Of a stretch of 64,000 nucleotides of DNA, positions 1 to 9,187 are shown in pieces. Numbering within the stretch: position 1 is the first letter of the stretch; every line of letters starts with the position of its first letter. Source of the stretch: Labedaea rhizosphaerae (GTDB taxonomy: Bacteria > Actinomycetota > Actinomycetes > Mycobacteriales > Pseudonocardiaceae); NCBI RefSeq assembly GCF_004362825.1, contig NZ_SNXZ01000002.1, forward strand, positions 863,365 through 927,364, written 5' to 3'. Below the pieces are notes generated by a model. It made no database searches, was not told the origin of the DNA, and was given only the letters and a program-made list of their open reading frames with translations. The position numbers and the translations under genes were made by a program.

Positions 1-1182
1 GAACTGGTCCTCGGCCCACGACTGGCAGTCCCACAGCTGCACGGGCGCCAGGTTCACGCCGGTGTCGTCGGCGGCCACGTCGACGCACTTGCCCCCGGGG
101 CCAGTGATCGTCCCTTGTGGACCGTTGGGCACGTTGGTCTCGCCGGTGTAGCCGACCGAGACGACGTTGGCCTGCACAGCGTTCTCCGCGGCGTTGCTCG
201 GGTAACCGGCCACCATCGCGCCTTCGAAGAACGTGCCCCGGTTCCAGTTGCTGTTGTCACCACCGGTGCCCAGGATGATGCCGCCCTCCTGGTGCATCGG
301 GATGTAGCCGCCCCGGTTCGGCAACGCGCCGTCCCACCACGTCGTGAGGCCGCCGCCCTGGCCGTTGCCGCCCTTGAGCGCGTACCTGGTCTGGCCGTCG
401 TTCTTGAGCGTCGCGGTGACGTACGTGCTGGGGTTGCCCGTGTTCGCGGTGTTGGATCCGTTGGCGCCCTGGAACATCCCGTTCTCCAGATCCGCCTCGA
501 CCCACGGCCCGGCGCCGGAGCACGGCGCGAAGTAGCACGTGGTCGCGATGCTCACCGCGTCCATGTGGCCGTTGCCGGTGTCGGCGGGCGTGCTTTCCGC
601 GTTGCCGTAGTCGAAGCAGCACGCCGACCCGACGTGCGTGCCGCTCGCCACCATGTACACGCCTTCGGGTTGCCCATTCACCGCGACACCCGATCCCGCG
701 CCGTTGTTGCGGTAGCCGACACCGGGGGAAACCCAGATGCCGTAGACCTTGTGGCCACCCGCCGTCACCGCGAGCTCCGCCGCGTCCGCGCCGCGGTCGG
801 CGCCCATGCCGGACGTGCCGGCGGGTCCGGGGAAGAGGTCGTTGTGCCTGCTCGTCTGGTCGTAGATCTTGTTGATGACGCACGTGGTGTCGTCGCAGAA
901 CGCGTCCTGGTCGGCGGCGTTCGCGTAGCCGCCCGCCGACAGCAACCCGATGTTGTGCGTCGCCCCGTCCGAGCGCCGGGTCACCTGGTACAGCGGGCCG
1001 TTGTAGCCCGCGAACAGCGCACGCGTGGTGCTGTGCGCCGCGACGCACGGCGTGCCCGCGGCGCCGTAGATGTCACACGGCAGCGACGCGTCCAAGGCGG
1101 TCGCGCTCGGCGCCACCACCACGATCCCGGCCAGCACGGCCAGCGCCGCGCCTAACCGACCCAACCATGATCGAACAACCAT
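1..1182 (-). CDS. abfB: Secreted GH54 alpha-L-arabinofuranosidase, 3' end outside window
   Basis: This would release L-arabinofuranose from arabinan or arabinoxylan outside the cell. Residues 1-29 are a signal peptide ending SATA. From residue 30 the sequence follows the GH54 catalytic domain (PCDIYGAAGTPCVAAHS). Glu233 in DLEN and Asp309 in GGDNS are 76 residues apart, as are the nucleophile Glu221 and acid/base Asp297 of the Aspergillus kawachii enzyme. The vicinal Cys188-Cys189 pair is also conserved. The last visible residues (GGKCVDVAADDTG, VQLWDCQ) begin a ricin-type beta-trefoil sugar-binding module, cut by the window edge. The ATG at 1182 follows GGAGGAGG. Family assignment is firm; the substrate is inferred. 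Confidence 0.93.
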   Translation of the reverse strand, partial: MVVRSWLGRLGAALAVLAGIVVVAPSATALDASLPCDIYGAAGTPCVAAHSTTRALFAGYNGPLYQVTRRSDGATHNIGLLSAGGYANAADQDAFCDDTTCVINKIYDQTSRHNDLFPGPAGTSGMGADRGADAAELAVTAGGHKVYGIWVSPGVGYRNNGAGSGVAVNGQPEGVYMVASGTHVGSACCFDYGNAESTPADTGNGHMDAVSIATTCYFAPCSGAGPWVEADLENGMFQGANGSNTANTGNPSTYVTATLKNDGQTRYALKGGNGQGGGLTTWWDGALPNRGGYIPMHQEGGIILGTGGDNSNWNRGTFFEGAMVAGYPSNAAENAVQANVVSVGYTGETNVPNGPQGTITGPGGKCVDVAADDTGVNLAPVQLWDCQSWAEDQF

Positions 1183-1340
1183 GTCCGGCCTCCTCCGACC
1201 TGGGTTTCCCAGGCGACCATGCGCCGACGGGCGATCCGAGGTCCAGAAGAAGGCAACAAGACTGCACGAGATTCACCGAAAACGACCAACGTTCGACCTC
1301 GCGAACCTGCCAGTCATTGACAAAGACCGGCGGTCGTGCG

Positions 1341-2072
1341 TCAGACGGCCTGAACGACGATGCCGCCGAAGCGGTGCTCCCCCATCGACGCCTCGCGGCC
1401 GTCGATCCAGCAGCGACCGGTCTGCGTGACCTCGACGCAGACCTCGTGCGGCGGATCCACGTAGTGCGCGACGAAGCCGCCGCTGAAGCTGGTGTTCGAG
1501 CCCGCGACCCGGCGCCCGCCGCGGTCGGTGGTGCGCTCGTGGCAGGCACCGCACACCGCGCGCGGGTACCGGTCCTGGTGGATGGCCGGGCGCCCGCAGA
1601 CGGGGCACGCGTGCGTGTACCGCCGGCCGGCCTCCGGGGGCCGGAGCAGCGCGTCCACCCGCGCCAGGACGGACTTCCCTTCCCGTTGCATGAAGATCAA
1701 CAGGTACCGCGCGTAGTCGACGGTCGCGTCGTCCAGGTGGCCGTCCGCCTCGAGCGCGGCGAGCGCGAGCCGTTGCGGCAGGCCGAGTTCGGCTTCCGGG
1801 ATCTCCCGGTGATCGTGCGCCGCCTTGGCCAGGTGCGCGGCGACGACCGTCGCCATCGACTCGCCCTCGGTGAAGATGCCCGAGGCCATGCCGCCGTCCG
1901 CGCCGATCAGGACGTAGCCGTCGATGTCGCCGCGGTCGGTCGGAACCAACTGCCGGAACGCGTAACCACGGCCGTGCCGGGCGTTCTCCAGCTCCGCGTG
2001 CGCGAACGGCGTGACGCTCGCCGCGTTGCGGGAGAACTCCCGTGCCTTCGCCAGCGCTTCTTCAGGAGTCAC
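1341..2072 (-). CDS. Hypothetical protein with a four-cysteine zinc-ribbon motif
   Basis: I do not recognise the family. The 243-residue protein is soluble, with a charged helical N-terminal part (about 1-140). A CPVCGR...CGACH arrangement around residues 155-180 looks like a zinc ribbon. A short beta-rich tail follows. There is no signal peptide or membrane segment. It starts with GTG 21 bases after the stop of the DD-peptidase gene and may be its distal operon partner. No good Shine-Dalgarno precedes the GTG, so the exact start is uncertain. Confidence 0.7.
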   Translation of the reverse strand: MTPEEALAKAREFSRNAASVTPFAHAELENARHGRGYAFRQLVPTDRGDIDGYVLIGADGGMASGIFTEGESMATVVAAHLAKAAHDHREIPEAELGLPQRLALAALEADGHLDDATVDYARYLLIFMQREGKSVLARVDALLRPPEAGRRYTHACPVCGRPAIHQDRYPRAVCGACHERTTDRGGRRVAGSNTSFSGGFVAHYVDPPHEVCVEVTQTGRCWIDGREASMGEHRFGGIVVQAV

Positions 2073-2093
2073 GGAGGAAGGCTACCGGCGTGA

Positions 2094-3629
2094 TCAGCAG
2101 CTGTGGGTCCAACTGCACTCCAAGTCGGCATCGGGGTTGCCGGTCCGGGCTGGGGTCGCCGGGATCAGGTGCGTGATCGTGCCGCCGTTCTCGGCGAGCC
2201 GGACGCCGACCGCGTCCTGGATGCTGGTCGGCGCGCCGCCGAGGTAGTTGTTGCTCAGCATCGAGAACACCAGGTGCTGGCCGTTGGCCGCCGTGACGTA
2301 GCCCGACAGCGAGCTGACCCCGGTCAGCGAACCGGTCTTGCCGTGCAGGTTGTTCGCGGCCGCGGTGTTGCGCATGCGGTTGCGCAGTGTGCCGCCGACC
2401 ATGCGGTCGGGGTTGCCCGCGATCGGCAGCGCCTGGTACCAGACGTTGAACCACGGCTTGGCGCGAGCCGCCGTCAGCAGGTCGCACAGCTCGTCGGCGG
2501 TCAGCGAGTCCATCCGGGACAGTCCGGAGCCGTCGTTCATGCGCAGTGCCTTGGGATCCACGCCCAGGCTCGGCAGGTCGGCCTTGATCCCGGCGATGCC
2601 CGCGTCCCACGAGCCCTGCCCGGACTTCGCCCGGCCGATCGCCTTGGTGAGGATCTCCGCGTGCATGTTGTTGCTGAGCTTGAGGAACGGCGTCAGCAGC
2701 TGGCTCAACGGCATCGACTGGTGGCTGGCCACGGTCTTGGCCCCGGCCGGGGTCGCCCGGAACTCGGTCCGGCCGAGGACGTGGACCCCGTGGCGCGCAA
2801 GGGCGTTGCGGAACAGCCGCGCCACGTACGCGGTCGGATCCCAGACGGTGACCCATTCCTCGTCCGGGTCGGCATCGGCAGCAATGGTGCCGCTGACCCG
2901 GATCGTGTTCACGCCGTGGTCGCGATCGACGTTGACCGAGGTGTCCGAGCCGGCCGCGCCCGTGGTCGCCGTGTTGACGATCTTCAGCGTGCCGTTGTCG
3001 GGGGTGACGGTGAGCTTGGGGGCCTCGCCCACCTTGCCCGGCGTGATGGTGACGATCACCGAGCCGGCGTCGTAGTCGGTGTCCGGCGACATGGTCAGCG
3101 CCGAGATCTGGCCGCTGTAGTAGTACGGCTCGTCGTCCCACGACCAGCCCGTGCCCAGCCGCGTGCTGTCGAACCAGGTGTCGTCGGCGACCAGGTCACC
3201 GCGCACCAGCCGCACCCCGCTCGCGGCGACCTGCGCGGCCAGCGCGTCGTAGTCGGGGCCGAGCATGGTCGGGTCGCCGGTGCCCTTGAGGTAGAGGTCG
3301 CCGTTCAGCGTGGCCGCGCTGGTCGTGAACCGGTAGTCCGGGCCGAGGATGTCCAGTGCCGCCGCCGAGGTGAGCAGCTTCTCGTTCGACGCGGGCAGGA
3401 GCTGCTGCCCGCCGCCGCTGTCGAAGAGCGCGGTGCCGGTGTCGGCGTCCCGCACGACCAGTGCGACCTCGGCGCCCTTGAGCGCCGGGTTGGCCAGCAA
3501 CGCGGTGAGGTCCTGCGGCAGGTCACCGGCGGCGCTCGCGCCTGCCGGCGCCGACGCGCCCGCCACCACGATGAACGCCGTCGAGATCAACGCGACCGAT
3601 GCGGCGAGGGCGGAACGGAACCTGAACAT
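2094..3629 (-). CDS. dacB: D-alanyl-D-alanine carboxypeptidase/endopeptidase, PBP4 type (peptidase S13)
   Basis: Secreted penicillin-binding protein of low molecular mass, 511 residues, which trims or opens peptidoglycan peptides. A signal peptide covers about residues 1-34. The three active-site motifs are present: SNEK (Ser81-Lys84), SNN near residue 310, and KTG in HGKTGSLTG near residue 430. A large insert between the first two motifs is normal for S13 enzymes. I chose the ATG at 3629 because GGAGGA lies just upstream and a signal peptide begins there; an in-frame start 19 codons earlier would spoil the signal peptide. The gene lies 80 bases downstream of the LuxR-type regulator gene on the same strand. 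Confidence 0.93.
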   Translation of the reverse strand: MFRFRSALAASVALISTAFIVVAGASAPAGASAAGDLPQDLTALLANPALKGAEVALVVRDADTGTALFDSGGGQQLLPASNEKLLTSAAALDILGPDYRFTTSAATLNGDLYLKGTGDPTMLGPDYDALAAQVAASGVRLVRGDLVADDTWFDSTRLGTGWSWDDEPYYYSGQISALTMSPDTDYDAGSVIVTITPGKVGEAPKLTVTPDNGTLKIVNTATTGAAGSDTSVNVDRDHGVNTIRVSGTIAADADPDEEWVTVWDPTAYVARLFRNALARHGVHVLGRTEFRATPAGAKTVASHQSMPLSQLLTPFLKLSNNMHAEILTKAIGRAKSGQGSWDAGIAGIKADLPSLGVDPKALRMNDGSGLSRMDSLTADELCDLLTAARAKPWFNVWYQALPIAGNPDRMVGGTLRNRMRNTAAANNLHGKTGSLTGVSSLSGYVTAANGQHLVFSMLSNNYLGGAPTSIQDAVGVRLAENGGTITHLIPATPARTGNPDADLECSWTHSC

Positions 3630-3685
3630 GTGTCCTCCGGCGGAACTCGGCACCTTGCGAGCCTCGCCATCCAACACCCAACCCA

Positions 3686-3699
3686 CTGGTTCAGACCAG
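3686..3699. promoter_or_regulatory. Palindrome CTGGT-N4-ACCAG upstream of the DD-peptidase gene
   Basis: Two 5-base arms separated by TCAG sit 57 bases upstream of the dacB start and just past the regulator gene stop. The sequence closely resembles the GntR-type site at 21058-21068, with one extra T. It may be an operator; nothing else supports this. Confidence 0.3.
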
Positions 3700-3709
3700 A
3701 GTGCGGGGT

Positions 3710-6382
3710 TTAGCGGAGGAAGGCGACCAGTTCGACGCGGGAGCGGACGCCGAGTTTGGCGAAGATGTTGCGCAGGTGGTGGTCGACGGTGCGGTGGCTG
3801 ATGAACAGCCGCGCCGCGACCTCGCGGTTGGTGGCGCCCTCGGCGACGAGGCGGACGATCTCGGCCTGCTGCGGCGTGAGGTCCTTGACGGTCACCGGTG
3901 TGGTGCGGGTGGCCTGCGGTGCCGCCTCGCCGGTGGCACGCAGTTCGGTCAGCGCGCGGCGCGCCCAGTGGGTGGCGTCGTAGCGCTGGAAGATCCGCAG
4001 CGCGTCGCGCAGCTGGTCACGGGCGAGCTTGGGCCGGCGTTCGCGGCGCAGGTGGTGGGCGTAGAACAGCTCGGTCTTGGCCAGCTCCAACGCGGTGCCG
4101 CTGGCCCGGTGCAGGTCGATGGCCGCGCGGTAGCGCTCCTCGGCGTCGGCCGGGTTCGCGGCGAGCAGGGCGTGGCAGCGCGCGGACAACGCCAGGCGGG
4201 CCGTGCTGCCGGTCGCGCCCGCCCAGTCGTCGAACACGTGCAGTGCCTTGGCTGCCGTGCCGCGCCGGCCGCACTGGACCGCGGCCTCGATGTACTGCGG
4301 CGCCGCCATCACCCGGATGCCCGGGTGCACGCCACCGGCGCCGGATGCCATGGTGCGCAACCGGTTCATGGCGTCCTCGGGGTGCTCGTCGACCAGGTCG
4401 ACGCACGCGGACGCCCACGACGCGAGCGCCCCCGGCCGGCCGAGCCCGCGGCTGGCGACGTCGTGCAGCGCGGCGTCGAGCCGCCCGGTCGCGGTGTCGC
4501 GGTCGCCGCGCAACGCCGCCTCCAGCGCCAGGATGCTGAGGTGGTCGGCCACGCTGTTGGGCTGGCCGAGCGCCGTGGCCGTCCGCACCCCCTGCTCGGC
4601 CGAACCCAGCGCGCACGAATGCCGGTCCAGCAACAGTTCCGCCATCGCCACGTAGACCAGCGCCCACGGCAGCAGCGCGGCCATCCCCCGGTTGCCCGCC
4701 GTGCGCACGGCCGCCACCGCGAGGTCGCGGGCCAGCTCGGCGTCGCCCAGGGTGTAGGCGGCCTGGCTGGCCCAGACCTTCAGCGTCGGCTCGTCCAGCC
4801 CCGCCGCCGTGCGCAGCACGCGCCGCAACGGCGGGATCGCGTCGGCGTGGCGGCCCCGGAACGTGGCCGCCATGCCGCGGAAGTGGTCGACGGCCGCGTG
4901 CACGTACGGCGGGTCGTCCGCGGTGGCGAACCGCTCGGCGCGCTCGGCGATCGCGAAGTAGCGCTCGCTGTCGCCCGCTAGGCAGCTCGCCTCGCCGGCC
5001 AGGACCAGCGCCGTCGCGGCGTGTTTGCGCGACCGCAGGCGCTCGGCCGCGGCCAGCAACGTCTCGACGGCGAGCGCGGGCGTGCGATCGCGCAGCGCCA
5101 GTCCGCCGAGCAACAGGTCGGCGAGCCCGCGGGCGTGCGGTGCCGTGGTCAGCGGCAGCACCTCGCGCACGAGCACGCGTGCGTGCCGCGGGCGACCGCC
5201 GAGCCACGCCTGCGTCGCGGCCGCCAGCAATCGCCCGGCTCGGTCGTCGGGCTCCCGAGCCAGCGCGGCCGAACGCCGATAAGCCGCGGCCGCGGCCAGG
5301 TTGTCCCCGGCGGCGCGTGCGCTGTCGGCGACCGCCAGCAGCTCGTCGGCCAGCTTCGGCGCCGGGCCCGCGGCGAGCGCGGCGCGGTGCCACGTCCAGC
5401 GGAACCGGTCGTGCTCCGGGTCGAGGGCCTGCACGACGAGCTGGTGCGCGAGGCGCCGGTCGGCGACCGAGGCCTCGGCCCGCAGGCTCGCCCGCAGCGC
5501 CCGGCCGGGCACGTCGACTTCGTCGTCCTCCACCCGCACCAGGCCGCAGCGGCGTGCCTCGTCCAGTGCCGCGAGGTCCAGCCCGGCCGCCTCGGCGACC
5601 CGCACTGCCGTCGCCAGGTCGAGGGTGGCCGGTCCCGCGCCGTCGCCGTCGAGCGCCGCGAGCAGCACGAACCGGCGCGCATCCGGGCCGAGCGCACCGA
5701 GGCGGGCGGCGACGGCCGCGCGGAAGCGACCGTCCGCGGGTGGCGCGGTGGGCGGTGCCGCCTGCCCGGCGAGCTGAGCAGGGGTGAGGGCCTCGGCGAG
5801 CTCGACGAGCGCGAGCGGCACCCCGGAGCCGAGGTCGACCAGGTCGGCGAGCAGGTCTTCCCCGGGGTCGCGGCCGACCCGGTCCTTGAGCAGCGACGCG
5901 GCGGCGGGCGGGGCCAACGGCGGCAACGGCACACGGGTGATCCCGGCCAGCGCGTCCGGCGGGTCGTGCACGGCGAACACCACCACGACCGGCAAGGCCG
6001 CCACCCGGCGGGCCGTGAACGCCAGCGCACGCAGCGAAGGCCGGTCGAGCTGATCGGCGTCGTCGACGAGCACCAGCAGCGGCCTGGCGTCGGCGGCCGC
6101 CCGGACATTGTCGAAAACCGTGGCGCAGAAGGAGAAATCGTCGCTCGTCGCGGCGACGGGCAAGCCGAGCTGGTGCAGGCCGGCGAGCCCGAGGTCACGC
6201 TCGGCCGCCGATCCGGTGGCGCGCAGCACCCGGAACCCCGGCGCGTCGAGCGCATCCAGCACGCTCGTGCGCCCGCACCCGACCCCGCCGACCAGCACGA
6301 ACGCCGACCCACGCCCCTCACCGACGTCGGCCAAGGCCGTGTTCAGCATGGCCAGCTCGGTATCGCGCCCACGGAGAAGCAT
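3710..6382 (-). CDS. Large LuxR-family ATPase transcriptional regulator (LAL type)
   Basis: 890-residue regulator: an N-terminal AAA/STAND-like ATPase, a long alpha-helical TPR-like middle, and a C-terminal LuxR helix-turn-helix (about residues 830-885, with LTPQQAEIVRLVAEGATNRE). The P-loop at residues 32-40 reads GGVGCGRTS, so the usual lysine is arginine. The Walker B-like LVLVDDADQLD is intact. LAL proteins usually activate sugar-use or antibiotic genes in response to a ligand; the target is unknown here. The gene is divergent from the secreted lipase gene and upstream of the DD-peptidase gene, either of which could be a target. The ATG at 6382 starts the conserved MLLRGRDTEL region; earlier in-frame starts read through unrelated sequence. 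Confidence 0.88.
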   Translation of the reverse strand: MLLRGRDTELAMLNTALADVGEGRGSAFVLVGGVGCGRTSVLDALDAPGFRVLRATGSAAERDLGLAGLHQLGLPVAATSDDFSFCATVFDNVRAAADARPLLVLVDDADQLDRPSLRALAFTARRVAALPVVVVFAVHDPPDALAGITRVPLPPLAPPAAASLLKDRVGRDPGEDLLADLVDLGSGVPLALVELAEALTPAQLAGQAAPPTAPPADGRFRAAVAARLGALGPDARRFVLLAALDGDGAGPATLDLATAVRVAEAAGLDLAALDEARRCGLVRVEDDEVDVPGRALRASLRAEASVADRRLAHQLVVQALDPEHDRFRWTWHRAALAAGPAPKLADELLAVADSARAAGDNLAAAAAYRRSAALAREPDDRAGRLLAAATQAWLGGRPRHARVLVREVLPLTTAPHARGLADLLLGGLALRDRTPALAVETLLAAAERLRSRKHAATALVLAGEASCLAGDSERYFAIAERAERFATADDPPYVHAAVDHFRGMAATFRGRHADAIPPLRRVLRTAAGLDEPTLKVWASQAAYTLGDAELARDLAVAAVRTAGNRGMAALLPWALVYVAMAELLLDRHSCALGSAEQGVRTATALGQPNSVADHLSILALEAALRGDRDTATGRLDAALHDVASRGLGRPGALASWASACVDLVDEHPEDAMNRLRTMASGAGGVHPGIRVMAAPQYIEAAVQCGRRGTAAKALHVFDDWAGATGSTARLALSARCHALLAANPADAEERYRAAIDLHRASGTALELAKTELFYAHHLRRERRPKLARDQLRDALRIFQRYDATHWARRALTELRATGEAAPQATRTTPVTVKDLTPQQAEIVRLVAEGATNREVAARLFISHRTVDHHLRNIFAKLGVRSRVELVAFLR

Positions 6383-6514
6383 CCACCCAGTGTGGCGGCC
6401 GGACCACGGTCCGTACAGGAGATGCCGGTGGTGGACTGGTGATTTCACCGATGTGGCAGCCGCGCCGCGCTTCCGACACTCGGGAGGCACCATCCCCAAC
6501 GACGAGGAGCTTCG

Positions 6515-7177
6515 ATGCGCCGAATACTCGGCATTGTGGCGGCGGTTGCCGCACTGGTCCTGGCCCCGGTCGGCACCGCGCACGCCGCCGGTCACACCCC
6601 GGTGGTGTTCGTGCACGGTTACTCCGGGAACTCGAGCAACTGGACCACGGCCGAAGCGGTGTTCGCCGCCCGCGGGTACAGCGCGAACGAGATGTACGGG
6701 TTCAACTACAACTGGGCGGGCTCGAACAAGACGAGTGCCGCCGCCCTGTCCGCCTACGTGGACAACGTGCTGCGCACGACGGGGGCGAGCCAGGTCGACA
6801 TCGTGAACCACTCGATGGGCGGGCTGGTCAGCGACTGGTACATCAAGCAACTCGGCGGCCAGCCGAAGGTGCGCCACCTCGCGTCGATCGCGGGCGCCAA
6901 CCACGGCACCACCTTCGCGAGCGGCTGTCTGGTCAACGTTTCCTGCCAGGAGATGCTGCCGGGGTCCTCCTTCATCACCACGGTCACCTCGGGCGACGAG
7001 ACGCCGGGCTCGACGAAGTACGCGACCTGGTACTCCCCGTGCGACGGCGTGATCATCCCGTACACCAGCACCCGGCTGAACGGTGCGACCAACAACCTGG
7101 TGGCCTGCCAGACCCACATCGGCTACCTGACCGACACCTTCACGCTCGGTGCGGTGGCGACCTTCCTGGCGAGTTGA
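6515..7177 (+). CDS. Secreted triacylglycerol lipase, Bacillus LipA-like
   Basis: 220-residue alpha/beta-hydrolase with a signal peptide (about 1-24, ending AHA). It has the oxyanion strand VVFVHGYSGN, the nucleophile Ser in NHSMGG, the acid Asp in CDGVI and the His in THIGYL. Size and motifs match the small lidless family I.4 lipases, which hydrolyse short- and medium-chain esters outside the cell. Several cysteines (GCLVNVSCQ, SPCDG, ACQTH) could form disulfides. The ATG follows GAGGAG at good spacing. The gene is divergent from the LuxR-type regulator, and a strong hairpin ends it. Confidence 0.93.
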   Translation: MRRILGIVAAVAALVLAPVGTAHAAGHTPVVFVHGYSGNSSNWTTAEAVFAARGYSANEMYGFNYNWAGSNKTSAAALSAYVDNVLRTTGASQVDIVNHSMGGLVSDWYIKQLGGQPKVRHLASIAGANHGTTFASGCLVNVSCQEMLPGSSFITTVTSGDETPGSTKYATWYSPCDGVIIPYTSTRLNGATNNLVACQTHIGYLTDTFTLGAVATFLAS

Positions 7178-7181
7178 TGGG

Positions 7182-7216
7182 GCTGCCCGCCGACCCTTGA
7201 TGGGTCGGCGGGCAGC
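7182..7216. terminator. Perfect 15-bp hairpin between convergent genes
   Basis: GCTGCCCGCCGACCC and its exact reverse complement are separated by the 5-base loop TTGAT. The hairpin begins 5 bases after the lipase stop and ends 4 bases before the stop of the convergent gene, so it likely ends both transcripts. No U-run follows, as is usual in high-GC actinobacteria. Confidence 0.85.
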
Positions 7217-7219
7217 GCG

Positions 7220-9187
7220 TCACCAGCTCAGGACGGTGAACCCGCCCGGCGCCACGGGGACCTCGACCGTGGGGCCGGGCGCGGTCGTGTGCCGCACGGT
7301 CCGGCCGCGGCCGTCGTAGCTGGTGACCGACACCCGGGCACCGGCCGGCACGGTCACCGCACGGGTCCGCGGGCCGGTCGCCGCGCTCTGCAGGACGGCC
7401 GTGTGGTCGTAGACCACCTGGCTCACCTCGGGCCGCAGCAGCAGGGCGTCCACATCGGACTCGCCACTGGTGGCGGTAGCGGTCAGCGTGTGTGCGCCAG
7501 GGGCCAACGTCTTCGACAGCGTCACCGGCAGCAACGCTCCCGGAGCGGGCGAAACCCCTTGCGGCCCACCATCCCCGTTCACCACCCCGAGACCGTGCCC
7601 GTCGGCGGACCACGTCGTGCGACCGCCGCCAGGCACCTGGTTCACCACCGGGGAAACAAGACGGGGCTGGTCCGCCGACGGGATGGACCACGTCGCTGTC
7701 GACGCAACGGTCACGTACTTGCCGCCGCTCCACTGGGACTCACCGGTCCACGCCGACGCCGGGGTCACGACCGTGCCGCCGGTGGCCGACTCGCCTTCCA
7801 CCACGGTCGCCGACTCGCGGTGGCGGATGGCGGCGCTCGCCCGGGCCGTGGCCGCGAGCGACGGGTCGGCGTCCAGGGCCAGCATGGTCAGCAGCCCGTG
7901 GATCGTCGACTCGGCGCCGGAGTTGCGGTTCACCACGCCGTCGCCGCTCACGCCGTCGAAGGTCCGGCCCGTCGCCGGGTCGTACACCGGTGCACCGGCG
8001 GTGTTCGCGCCGAAGAACCACCCGGCCGCGATCCCGGCCAGGTCGTGCAGGCCGCGGCTGCCCGTCGCGGCGGCCGTGGCCACCAGCGACTCCACGCGCG
8101 CGTCCGCGCCATAGGCGATCTGGGTGCGGTCGATGGGCACCGGCAGCCAGCCGTTGTCCGGGCCGCCCGTGGTCAGCAGGTACGGCGTGAACACGGCGGC
8201 ATCCGTCACCGCCGGGCGCAGCAGGTCGGGGCGGTGCAGGACGACCGAGGCCCGGGCCAGCGCGGACGGCATCTGCGCCGCCCACGCGTGCCAGTCCGAC
8301 CGGGATACGGCCCAGGGCAAGATCGCGCCGTAGGGCCACTCCCCCGCGCTCGAACTGCCCGGCATGTGCGCGATGCCCTCGGCCAGCTTGGTCAACGCCG
8401 ACCGCGCGGAGCTACCACCGCCGGCCCGCACGTACGCGGACAGCCCCAGCACGGCCTCGGCGCTCGCGTCGGCGCCGTCCACGATGAGCCACGCGGGCAC
8501 GTGGACACCGTCGACCAGCTGCCACTGGCCATAGCGGTCCAGCACCTCGCGGTTCAGCGCCCCGATCGCGAGCTCCATGCGGCCCTTGAGGAATCCGGCG
8601 AAGGCCGGATCGGTGTCACGGAAGTCGGCGTAACCCTCGCCGAGCGCCCAGATCGACCGGGCCAGCCAGTAGGACGCGCCGGAGTCCGACGGATCCGGCT
8701 GCTCCGGCGGCAACGCGCTCGGGTGCAGGGTTCCGTCCGGCTGCATCCACAGCACGACGTTGCCCGCATCCGGCCCGCTCGCCGTCTGCAGGTAGGTCAG
8801 GCCACGCAGCAGCTCGTAGGCGTGGTCGCGGCTGCCCTGATCGCCCGTCAACCGCCAGTGCCGCAGGTAGACCACGCTCGCGCGGGCGATGTCGTCGGCG
8901 TTGTACGCGCCTTGGGAGTACGTGTTCGTGGCCGCGTCGTAGGCGCCGCCGCCGATCCGGTCGTAGTGGCCGTCGTCGCGGCGGTCGGCGTAGGTCCAGA
9001 GCACCCCGATCGAGGGGTCCTCGGCCAGCCGGTAGGTGGTGTGGCCGGGCTGCGCCGGCGGCGTGGTGCGATCGCCCAGGAAGTTGAGGTGGGCCAGGTT
9101 GGTCAGCGGTGCCGGCGCAGCGGCCGCGGCGGATGCGGGCACCACAGTGGACAGTCCGACGAGGACGGCCACGGCTAAGGCTCTCAT
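7220..9187 (-). CDS. Secreted protein of a glycoside operon, probable alpha/alpha-barrel plus beta-sandwich
   Basis: 655 residues with a signal peptide (about 1-22). The region to about residue 430 is helix-rich with recurring aromatic segments (YWLARSIWALGEGYADF, GAYNADDIARASVVYLRHW), resembling (alpha/alpha)6-toroid carbohydrate enzymes. The last 220 residues are beta-rich and Thr/Ser/Gly-rich, like carbohydrate-binding sandwiches (VEGESATGG, DVDALLLRPEV). I cannot name a catalytic family. Its ATG overlaps the GH130 stop by 4 bases and has AGGAG upstream. It is therefore the last gene of the LacI-ABC-GH130 operon and probably attacks the glycan whose products the importer takes up. Confidence 0.75.
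   Translation of the reverse strand: MRALAVAVLVGLSTVVPASAAAAAPAPLTNLAHLNFLGDRTTPPAQPGHTTYRLAEDPSIGVLWTYADRRDDGHYDRIGGGAYDAATNTYSQGAYNADDIARASVVYLRHWRLTGDQGSRDHAYELLRGLTYLQTASGPDAGNVVLWMQPDGTLHPSALPPEQPDPSDSGASYWLARSIWALGEGYADFRDTDPAFAGFLKGRMELAIGALNREVLDRYGQWQLVDGVHVPAWLIVDGADASAEAVLGLSAYVRAGGGSSARSALTKLAEGIAHMPGSSSAGEWPYGAILPWAVSRSDWHAWAAQMPSALARASVVLHRPDLLRPAVTDAAVFTPYLLTTGGPDNGWLPVPIDRTQIAYGADARVESLVATAAATGSRGLHDLAGIAAGWFFGANTAGAPVYDPATGRTFDGVSGDGVVNRNSGAESTIHGLLTMLALDADPSLAATARASAAIRHRESATVVEGESATGGTVVTPASAWTGESQWSGGKYVTVASTATWSIPSADQPRLVSPVVNQVPGGGRTTWSADGHGLGVVNGDGGPQGVSPAPGALLPVTLSKTLAPGAHTLTATATSGESDVDALLLRPEVSQVVYDHTAVLQSAATGPRTRAVTVPAGARVSVTSYDGRGRTVRHTTAPGPTVEVPVAPGGFTVLSW

Noticed and set aside
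115-1155. Long open frame on the plus strand opposite the arabinofuranosidase
   Set aside because: Arg/Val/Ala-rich low-complexity translation, no ribosome site, and the minus strand encodes a clear GH54 enzyme. Similar frames opposite most other genes were dismissed for the same reason.
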